From Tritrichomonas musculus (lineage: Eukaryota; Parabasalia; Tritrichomonadida; Tritrichomonadidae), in contig JAPFFF010000020.1 in NCBI GenBank assembly GCA_039105265.1, positions 2,606,435-2,670,434 of the forward strand: 64,000 nt of DNA. The letters run 5' to 3'. Of the stretch, positions 27,042-37,000 are shown in pieces. Made by a program: the position numbers and the translations under genes. A model generated the notes under the pieces. That model was given only the letters and a program-made list of their open reading frames with translations. It made no database searches and had not been told where the DNA came from. Numbering within the stretch: the first letter of the stretch is position 1; each line of letters starts with the position of its first letter.

Positions 27042-30000
27042 TCAAAATTCAATACGTCTTCTATATTCATGGAGCTCATTTAGATCAGTTTTCATACCAA
27101 ATTCTTCAATTGCATATTTATCATCTTTTAAAACATCTAAAATATCATCAAATGTAGGCCTTTCATCCTGATTATGCATTCAACACGCTTGTATTAATTC
27201 CCAATAATGATCAGGCACATTGCTAGGCCTTAAAGGCCTCCTTCCCATATCAATAAAATGCCTGTATTTGTCTCTATTTATATTTAATTTAATTTCAGGC
27301 GAGAACATTTCATACAAGAGAAATTCATAAGAATAAACATCAACCGGAAAACCGTAATTCTGATCGCCTTTGTCATTCACATGCATATCAGGCGCCATAT
27401 TATATGATGTAAAAAGCATTTGCTCCAATTCTTTTAAGTCAGTCACAATCAATGTATATCTTGAAGGTAAAATCATTGGTTCCAAACTATCACCCAATAG
27501 TATCTTAGACATTCTTAAATCCCTGTGAATTATGCTTCTATCATGGAGTTTTTTCATAATTGCAGCAACTCCAAAAAAGATTTTACTACGAATTGTTGGA
27601 TTTAATAATTTACATTTTAATCCTTTTGATTTTAAATATTCTTTCGTAATACTTGAAATATTACCATTTTTGATATATTTACTAATTGTAACATAACAAG
27701 AAAAATCAAATTCTGAATTGCCAACTTTGATTGCTATTCGATCTGACACAGGAAAACGGTAATTTTGAATATTAACAAATCCAGGAATATTTATTTGCAA
27801 GCACTCAGCCATTTTGATGAAATCAACTAAACTTTTGAAAAGAGTAACATGATAAGATTTTATTATTAACTCTTCTCCAGTCTTTTTGTTGATTCCTTTG
27901 AAAGTATAAATATATTTTGTAGAAATTAATTCTTCAATTCGGTAATCATCAATATTAAGAGAGGATGAAGCTAAATCATCTTTTTCAGTAAGATCAGGTA
28001 AAGCACTTAATGATATGCAATCATGAAAAGCACCAATTCCAACTTCGTTTATAGAAAATGGAATTTCAATGTCAACTAAACTTTTGCAGCTAAAGAAAGC
28101 ATAATTACCAATTGATTTTACAGAAGAAGGAATTGAAATTTTTGTCAGTGAATTACACCAACTAAAAATGAAACTTGGAATAGAAGTCAAAGATGAAGGA
28201 ATTGATATTTCTTTTAATGATGAACAACCACAAAAAGAATGCTTACCAATCGAAGTTACTGAGGAAGGAATTACGATATTTTCAAGTGATGAACAGCCAG
28301 CAAAAAGATAATCTTCGATTGACTTAATTGACGGAAAAAGAGTAATTTGTTTAAGCGAAGAACACCAACTAAAAGCTCCTTTTTTTATTATTGAAACAGA
28401 TGAAGGAATCGAAATGTTATTTAATGAAGAACATTCACTAAAAGAATATTGACCAATTGAAGTTACAGATGAAGGAATTATTATTTCCGATAAAGAATAA
28501 CATCCATTAAAAATATAGTCGCTTATTATTGTTAAATTAGATGACATTTTAATTGTTTTTAAGGATGAGCAATTTTGAAATGCATTGTTTCCAATTGATG
28601 TAGCCGAAGAAATGTCAATTTTTTGCAAAGAAATGCATAGATAAAAAGCATAACTTCCAATTGAAGCTCCATTAAATTGAATTGAAACTTGCTTTAATGA
28701 TTCACATTTACTAAAAGCGCCATTTCCATTTGAAGCTACAGAAGAAGGAATTGTGATTTTTTCTAATGATAGGCATTCATTAAACGCATAATCACCAATT
28801 GAGTTTACTGAAGGAATGGAAATTTCCTTTAAAGATTCACATTCATTAAATCCATATTTATCAATTGAAACCAAAGAAGATGTAATTTCAATTTTTTCCA
28901 AAAACTTGCACTTATTAAAAGCATATTTTCAATTGTAATCACAGAAGGTGGAATTGAAATTTCTATTAAAAACGAGCAATCAAACATATTGCTGAAAATA
29001 GCTTTTATATTACCTGATATTGCCAGTTTTTTTCCTTTATTAATTAATTGTTTACCAATTGAAGTTACAGAAGAAGGAATTGTGATTTGAGTTAATGAAG
29101 AACAATCAGAGAAAGCACTATCTCCAATTGTCGTAACAGAAGAAGGAATTGTGATTTGAGTTAGTGAAGAACAATCAGAGAAAGCACTATCTCCAATTGT
29201 CGTAACAGAAGAAGGAATTGTGATTTGGGTTAACGAAGGACATAACTGTGATACATTGAATCCATTTGTGCTTTCTGGTCTATCTATTATTTCCCCTATA
29301 TATTCCATGTCTGCTGGGAAAAAATGATAATTACAGCAATTGATGACCGATTCAAAAGATATTCCTTGTGTCAGATCTAGAAAGTTTTCTTTTATATAAT
29401 CAGCAATTGCATTGTGGTGACATATAATCGACTCCTTATAAATATCTCCATATGCAATTCTTTGTTCTTGCTGATGTACAAAACTAAAAATGTATTCATG
29501 ATGACGCTTTTTTGGCTGTTTAACTTTGTTTTCTTCAAGGAAATGAATCATTTCTGCGCTATCCGAGTGGATTGCATAGAGCCACAAAGAGCTTGTCAGT
29601 GGAATATTATTGCGCTGCAAATACTGGATTATCTGAATTGATCCAAAAAGCTGCGTATTCAATCAAGGTTGGACTTCTTTTAACAAGAAATGCGTTCGTT
29701 TCGAAAAATGACGGTTGGACTTTGCATGAAAGCGAAGTATTGGCTCGATTTACATACGAAATAAATTCTTCAGCTAAGTCTTGACGAATTAATGAACAGA
29801 TATACGAATCATTTTCTCCTTCTCGGCATTTTTTTTCAAAAAGTGAGAGATCTTGATTATATTTTCTAATGATTTCTTTTTCAATTGCTTCTGACTCTTT
29901 TTCATTAAGAAATGACTTTATTACAGGATGCAAGTAATGCCTGTATGGAAAATGATTTTGATCATGTTTTGTCATTATATCTGTTATAATTCTAGTGTCT

Positions 30001-30095
30001 GGCTGAATGAGTTCTTGCTCTAAAAGTAGTAGAAGAATACATTTGTTGTTTTTAAATATTTGGTATATCTCAAAATCAGTTATTTGAGGCTGCAT
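27042..30095 (-). pseudogene. Decayed DUF3447/ankyrin-BspA LRR-protein kinase gene
   Basis: A host gene on the minus strand in three reading blocks. The N-terminus (from 30095, MQPQITDFEIYQIFKNN) has the trichomonad DUF3447/ankyrin style (IRQDLAEEFISYVNRANTSL, LIEYAAF, SLWLYAIHS). Then come about 15 BspA-type LRR_5 repeats of 23 residues (SIGDYAFNECLSLEKITIPSS). The C-terminus is a protein kinase-like domain: IIKSY (Lys), IIHRDLRMSKILL (catalytic loop), VTDLKE in the DFG position and FPVDVYSYEFLLYEM. Breaks seen: a slip in a T run near 29645, a 2-base gain or 1-base loss near 28924, and TGA in place of an expected Trp codon (…QAC-stop-MHNQDERPTF) at 27180-27182. The altered DFG also suggests a pseudokinase. 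Sequencing error could explain the homopolymer case. Confidence 0.78.
29063..29225. repeat. Near-identical 69-bp LRR coding repeats
   Basis: The phrase AAGAAGGAATTGTGATTTG recurs at 29071, 29140 and 29209, exactly 69 bp apart (23 residues, one LRR_5 unit). Between the first two intervals only about one or two bases differ, so these units were duplicated very recently, whereas the other LRR units of the gene are diverged. Confidence 0.7.
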
Positions 30096-30872
30096 TTCTA
30101 CGATTAAATAATATATTATTTAGTTTATTGAAAAAATTTGGCGAACGATGATGATTATCTGCTATTTTGGATACTAATTGAAGCATTGACATAATTTCTT
30201 CTTTGCTTTTTAAAATGTCAAAAGTTTTAATTTAATACTCAAAACTAGTTTCTTCTGTTTTCTCAATGAATTCCAAAAGAGAAGAATATATTTCTTTCTT
30301 TTCTTCAATGATTAACTGGATTTCCATTTTTTTGATGTTGCTTTCTCTACTTTCGTAACAAAAAAATAGGATGAGGTAAAAATTTCCATTGATTTTCCAG
30401 ATTTCGCTTCACATGTCACAACAAATTGGAAATTCAAATTTTTTTTTTACTTTTCAGAGTAAGAGCAAGGGCAAAATGATAAAAAATGCATTTACACATT
30501 AAATTTAGTAAGCTAACAATATCATTTTATGGTTATTTCGCATATCTCAACCAAATTTCTTATAACTTGTTGGTATACCAACAAATATTTTGTTCAAATT
30601 TTGGTAGTATAATATTTTTAGGTTGTCGTTGATGCTGAGAAATGCAATATCTTTTGTTTCTTCATTTGATGCAAGAAGGAAGCTTCTCAACTGATTGCAT
30701 ATTTTAATAGTAATTTTTTTTTTTTTTAAAAAGTGTGAACTTCATACTATGAAGATGTATTACAGTAGTGGCAATTAAAAAGAAAATAAAATTAATAAAA
30801 ACAAATTATTGAATCTATTATTTTTTACAAATTAATAAAAACAAATTATTGAATTAACAACTATAACAAAGC
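30096..30872. other. AT-rich intergenic region
   Basis: No gene recognised. It contains a poly-T tract near 30716-30727 and a direct repeat of TTACAAATTAATAAAAACAA-type sequence near 30790-30850 just after the USP gene end. Confidence 0.4.
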
Positions 30873-32915
30873 TCATTCTTTCTGGTAAAATAATATATAA
30901 GCATTCCTGTTGTGGACGTTTCTTTCAACTGTCTGGTTCACTGTTGCATCGTTGAAATTGTACCACGTATCTCTAACCTGATCTAGAACGGAGGCTGTAT
31001 AATGGCCACAGTCTAGGCTTCCATAGTGATAAACACATCCGATAAGCATATATTTGCCAATTTTGTTGGAAGAGTAAGGATTCATATTTAAGACTTTGGG
31101 ATAAATTATGTTTATATCATTTTTCTTAAATGATGAGTATCCTCCCTTTGTGGTATTCTCAAACCTCTTAAATGCTATGATTAAAATTTCACCACATTGT
31201 TCAATCTTGATTGATTTTTTAGTATTTGTCTTTTTTTGGCATTTTTCGCATCTAACTTTCTCAGTTTTTCCAATAATCTCTTTTTGACAGTAGTGTTTGA
31301 TAAGATCTTCAAGATGTGCAGTTCTTGAAAAAGATGCTGGAATTGGAAGAGAAAGTACAACAAATGGCTCTTTAATTGACTCTGAATGACTGCAAACTTG
31401 GCATGTAAGCTTCGTTTCAGTCATTCCAAGGAAGATTTTGTAAATTTGAGAATTATTTAATTTTTTACAAACGCTCCATGGACTTTCATTTGGTGATAAG
31501 GTTTCTAGTACTTTTCTTCTTTTCTTTTCATCTGTAAAGGCTTGGTTCATATCTTCGTGAAGTCCATCAATTAAGCAAATTAAGAATTCTTGAGCATCTT
31601 GCTGTTCAGAACTATTAAACATAAGGTACTGATTAGTAAATGCTGTCCTAAATTTATTTAAGCTGTACGGATTGATGCTGTTATAACGTAAAGTTGCTAA
31701 ATCTGAAATTATATTGTGAAATTCTTTGCTGACGTTTCCTTGTGAATTTTGCTTATTAGTTAAATTAATATAATCTACATAATCATCTCCGAAATATAAA
31801 GAAGAAATTGGTGGAATATGTATAAAACATTGAATAACAGCATTCATATAGCAAGAATTTGAGAGGTTTTCAAAACCAGTAGGTTCTAATTTTGGTACTA
31901 CGAGATCATTAGATGGAGAATATCTATACTCCATTATGATAGATTGCTCATCTTTGGAAGAATTAACTTTATCTTTATCTTGACTATCAAATGATGATGA
32001 TGATACATCTGATCCTGTATTTATTCTATTTAATTTACCATTTGAATCGAAATTCATTGATGAAGAAGAAGATATTACAGTAGCTTTTGAGTAGTGGTTT
32101 TTGAGATTAGATCTTTGGCTTGGAAATGCTGATGAATCCTCTATAGTTTTTTTATTTGGCATACTCTTTTCGTTGGAGATACTATGGCGTATACGCATGC
32201 TAGAACTATTGTCTGCTTTCATGCATGACTTAGATCCAGATCTTCCTGATGGTCCAAAATACAAATCTCGTGCGGTTATTTTGGTCATCCTTCCTTTAAC
32301 TGAACTTGATATAAGTGATGATAAGTTAACTGGCTCTTCAAGAGTAGGATCTTTGTAAAATCTATGTGTATTTTCATCCATGTTGACAATCTCACAAAAT
32401 TGCCTGAGAAAGTCCCCAAATGTCCAGGATGCTGATGCATACCACCTTTCACCTGTTACACTTGTAAATGAACTTGTTTTACTAAGGTCAGTCCTTGATA
32501 ATTCTCGATTGCATCTAATCATTTTAATGTTAAATGCAACAAGATCAAAAACAACAATATCTTCACCTGTCATAGGATCATGCCCAAGACCACAACAAAT
32601 TCGTCGAGGAGGACTTTCATTTTCTTTTGGGTCTGAAAGTCGGGCTAAATTATCAAACATAAAACATGTTACTAAATCGTAATCCTTTCCACGTTTGAGA
32701 TTATGTAGTAATTTACCATCGCTGTCAACTAAATCTTCAATACATTTCGAAAAATTGTTTGGAATATGCGAAAAAGGCGATTTTAGACTCTTTTCTAGTT
32801 TTTTAAGCCATTCTGATGATATGATTTCGCAACACTTCATCTTTTCTTCGGCAAATGGATGAAGTTCTTTTGGATATTGTTTAATAAATTGCTTGGCATT
32901 AAAATTTTTCGTCAT
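30873..32915 (-). CDS. USP-family ubiquitin-specific protease (deubiquitinase)
   Basis: A 680-residue cysteine protease that removes ubiquitin from proteins. The Cys box GFENLSNSCYMNAVIQC places the nucleophile at residue 355, and the His box YGSLDCGHYTASV places the general base at residue 638, followed by YNFNDATV. Two CxxC pairs (LTCQVC and VRCEKC, about residues 500-575) form the zinc-binding fingers of the catalytic fold. The N-terminal 220 residues resemble the DUSP and ubiquitin-like region of the USP4/11/15 group (SSEWLKKLEK, DYDLVTCFMFDNLARL). A serine-rich linker (SSSSSMNFD) joins the two. The catalytic domain has no large insertion. Single exon; the start at 32915 is the first ATG after a T-rich leader. 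Confidence 0.88.
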   Translation of the reverse strand: MTKNFNAKQFIKQYPKELHPFAEEKMKCCEIISSEWLKKLEKSLKSPFSHIPNNFSKCIEDLVDSDGKLLHNLKRGKDYDLVTCFMFDNLARLSDPKENESPPRRICCGLGHDPMTGEDIVVFDLVAFNIKMIRCNRELSRTDLSKTSSFTSVTGERWYASASWTFGDFLRQFCEIVNMDENTHRFYKDPTLEEPVNLSSLISSSVKGRMTKITARDLYFGPSGRSGSKSCMKADNSSSMRIRHSISNEKSMPNKKTIEDSSAFPSQRSNLKNHYSKATVISSSSSMNFDSNGKLNRINTGSDVSSSSFDSQDKDKVNSSKDEQSIIMEYRYSPSNDLVVPKLEPTGFENLSNSCYMNAVIQCFIHIPPISSLYFGDDYVDYINLTNKQNSQGNVSKEFHNIISDLATLRYNSINPYSLNKFRTAFTNQYLMFNSSEQQDAQEFLICLIDGLHEDMNQAFTDEKKRRKVLETLSPNESPWSVCKKLNNSQIYKIFLGMTETKLTCQVCSHSESIKEPFVVLSLPIPASFSRTAHLEDLIKHYCQKEIIGKTEKVRCEKCQKKTNTKKSIKIEQCGEILIIAFKRFENTTKGGYSSFKKNDINIIYPKVLNMNPYSSNKIGKYMLIGCVYHYGSLDCGHYTASVLDQVRDTWYNFNDATVNQTVERNVHNRNAYILFYQKE

Positions 32916-34091
32916 TTAAAAAAAGCAAGAATGTTATGTATAAGAGATTTAAATATTTATACTTTTTTTCAGTAGAACTAAAAAAGTTGAGATTTATTTT
33001 TTCATCTTTTTTATTTCTTTTGAAAAAGTTATATATTTCAATATGAAAGATAATATTCATTGAAAATATGAAATAAAAAAGAACTTTTTCAAAAAAAATT
33101 TTATTATCTGTAAGAAATGATATAAAAATTTCAATAATACCAATTTTTTCAGATTTAATTACAATATGTACAATTGTTACAAAACATTTACCAACCACAA
33201 AAGCATAAAAAGCAAAAAATATCTATTTTTTAGTAGATAATTAAATGTGGAGAATTTTCCCAAGTAAACTTTGAAGTTATACATCAAAAATACAAAACTT
33301 TTTCTAGAACAGGCTATTTTGCAAAAGAAAAAAGTTTTTGATTTAACAATATTTACCTTTCTTGGATATTTGTATAATACTTCTCAGCACTCTCTAGAAA
33401 ACTGCTTTTCCCAAATACTGAAACAATAAAAATGCATATTCCTGTTACCATTACTTGGTAAATACTAACTTCATTCATAGAAACAATATCTATATCATAT
33501 TTAAGTGCAAGTTTGTTGGCAAATCTTTAGCATTTGCATTTAAAGAATCACATATGATAATTGAGGAAAATATAAATTGAATATTTGGCATGCGTTTTAC
33601 TTGATTAAAATCTATAAAACAAGTAAAACCAATTCTTGAAGGAGAATGCTAGAATAAAAGAAGGTGAATTTTCAAAATTCATTCACATTTCTCTTACAAT
33701 AAACTGTCTTATTAATTCACTTTTTTGAGTCTACTGCATTTGCTGTGTATATTACGCAATCAGTGCAATAATAATCTTAAAAAGTATAATATAGTATATA
33801 TACTATTTTTCTAGAAATTATAGGTTTTTGTTTCAAAATTTTTCATCAAATTTGCTTTTTTATTTAACCATATCTATAGATATAATTTTTTATAATTTTT
33901 TAAAAAAGATCAAGTATTAATCAAAATAAGGAGAGTCAATTTTTATATTTTATTAATATTATACTACACTATTTCATTTACTTTATTGAATTAACCATTA
34001 TCTTTATTAATTTAGAAGATAAGTTTTAAGAAAATTTAGAGAATTATAATTTGTCGTATCAATTTATTCTTTTATTTCTATTTGTGGCAAC
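32916..34091. other. AT-rich intergenic region between divergent genes
   Basis: A 1.18-kb spacer between the divergent USP and helicase genes, so it must hold both promoters. No protein-coding gene or RNA gene recognised; the only open frame (32899-33198, minus) is low-complexity Lys/Phe/Ile. Long A and T runs are frequent. Confidence 0.5.
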
Positions 34092-37000
34092 ATGGGCGCT
34101 TCAGAATCGTCAATTAATCAGTACCCGGTCGTAAAAGATTTTGAGCATCTTATAAAAGTCGCCTCTTCACCAATAAGTACAGATTTACTTAAAGGCTTCA
34201 ACAATTTCTTTGAAAAATTAAAACAAAGCTCAGAAAACCTTTTTATTACATACGAAAAATTAATTGACAGCAATAAACTAGGAGGCGAAGGCATAGATAT
34301 TAACTTATATTTTTCAAGAATTGATATCGCAATCAAAGCATTTGAAGAATGCGCTAACTACATTAAATTAAACAGCAAGAAACCAGAAACGCCTATAATT
34401 TCTGCAAATTTTCGAAATAATCTCAGAAAATTTTTAAAACAATTAACCCAATTCTCTTCATTAGCAACAAATATTTTAGAATCGCTTAATACAAAAGTTA
34501 GTCCATCTATGATGACTTTGTTTTTTATAGAACTTTCTCTTTTTGATTTTGCACTTAATATTCGAAAAAGTGATAAACCTCCTTTTTATTCAATGCATAC
34601 AGCATCAATTTATGATTTACGTGAAGAATTACATGATTGTAATCAAAATTTCGCTAACATTATTGCTCCACATGGATCAGGCAAAACATGTTTAGTTCCA
34701 ATTCATTTAACCTGCCGATCGCTTGAAAATTTCCCAGCAGGACGCTTTATTATTGTTGTTGAACACGATACATCCAGTATTCACCATATCAAAAATATTT
34801 ACCGTCGAATTTGTTGCACAGATAAAGATAAAATGGCTGAAGCTGAAGGCATTTTAAACGATAATGATAACGATGAAAATGACACTTACGAATATGATAT
34901 AGATGATCCAACAGCTCAAGTTACTTCAACCCTTAGCGATTTTATCAATTTTTATACAAATCCTATACCATTTTACCCAGTGATTGGAATTTTTTCTCCA
35001 ATTGATACTCTTCGACTTATTCATACCATAAATAATCTCACGGATTTTGTTACCAAGTCGACATTTGTTATTGATGATGTTAATATGCGGACTGTTGCTA
35101 CAGATGTACTTGTTCAAGATTTAACTCGAGCTATAGAGCGAGCAAAAATTTCAAGAAAAGATAACAAGCTTATATTAATGTCTACGGTTCCAGATTTGCA
35201 AATTATAAGATGTCTAGGTCGTCATAAAGAGTTAAAAGGCAGTGATATCAACAGCGAAGTACCCAAAAAAGATATTCCATGCAGCAGTATCTCAGATATC
35301 CGAAACCATAAATTATTTAGAAAGATGCATGATTTCTTTGATACCTGGATTGAGAAATCAGACATCAGCATAGGATCAGTAGTTGTCTTTGTCCCCAGTG
35401 AAAAAGTTGGACAGCGTTTATACAAAGAAATCTACAAGCACTACAGCAAAGACAATTCAACGACAATTTGTCCCTTACCAACAACGATCAAGAAAGGTGA
35501 AACTACAGATGAATTTTACAATAGACTCTTAGCTGACCTAATCTTAGCAGAGAACGATAGGAAAGCCACCGATGAGCATGGAAATCCGAGAGAGACAGAC
35601 CCAATCCTTTTCTTGATGCCAATGAACATTTCAGGTCACATTTCACAGGAAGAAAAAGCACTCATCCGCTCCCAGCTCCCGATTCCTTTCATCGACAAGC
35701 TTTCGCGCGTGTTCATTACGACCAACAAGAATGATTCGCTGCTGCAGATTGACGACTTGATGGTAATTTTTGACACGGGGATCGAGGAGGTCGAGTTCTA
35801 CGACCCAAAACAGTCTGTCATTCATGTCCGCGAGCAGCTGCTCCCAAAGCCGTTCATGGAGTCACACCACAAGCTTCTGGGCAACTTAGGCGATGGCATT
35901 TATTTTGAGTTCCGCGTCAGAAATGTTGATCGGCCAAAAGAGCTCATTCCGTCAGTGAAGAGGGGCGACCTTGGCAGAGAGATTCTCATCCTGAGGAACT
36001 TTGGCATCAATTTTGAGGAGCAAAGGAACCTCCCGAGCGAGCCAAACCGCGAGCTGCTCGATGAATGCTTCTCGACGCTCATCAGCATAGGAATCATTGA
36101 GAACACACGCGAGAAGAGGCTGACTGAAATCGGGAAACTCGCGAGCAAGTTTGCAACAGTCTCACCTTTTTATGCGCTGGCAACGGCCAAATATAACCAG
36201 AATCACCAGTTTGCGTTCCTTTGCTCGCTGCTGATTGAGGATTCTAGGTCACTCGTCATCAATTCACAGTCAAAGTTGCTTTGCAGGCATTTCTGCCGTG
36301 ATTCAGACGTTGTTACTCTGCTCGAGAGCCTTTGCGAATTGTCGGAGGACGCAAAAGTTGAGCAGGACGATCATGGACTGTCAATTGGCATGATATATTC
36401 GATCTACAACGCAATGTCGACGACATTCGACAACTGCAATGGCCGCGAAAGCGTCATCAACGCCGTAAAATGGGCCAGAAGCCAACCAGGCGGCACTTTT
36501 CAATGTGTGGATCAATTCGTCCTTCTTCTTCCTCAAGAACAATTCATTAATAAGCGAAAAGGGACCTTTGTTCACGTCCTTGGCGCTGGTCCTGGCAGCG
36601 AGCCGACTCTCATCTACAGAGCAAACGACATCTTCAAGTTCACAGACAAGTCTACCAGTGAGGACGACTTTGCTAAGATTAAGTTTGCCAAAAGGCCGGG
36701 CTGGCTTGGCCTTCAGAGTCCAGGCAACATAATTGCTCTTTCCTTGCTGATTGAAGAAGACAACAAAGTGAATCGCGGCCTCATAATTCATCGAGATACT
36801 AGATCTGCAAATGACAATCCTGGCGTTGTTGGATTTGCAGTTAATAATCCAAGTTTGAATAGTTTCTTCTTTGTGTCACTTTTTGAAGGTTATTGGAGCG
36901 ATCATAAGGCATCGAATGATTTCATTGGCATTTATCACACTCCAGTGCCGAATAAGGAGTCTGCATTTTTGATCCACATGACATCCAATGACGATCAGAC

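Noticed and set aside
32899-33198. Open frame of 99 codons on the minus strand
   Set aside because: Low-complexity Phe/Ile/Lys composition from AT-rich DNA, no motif, and overlap with the USP start.
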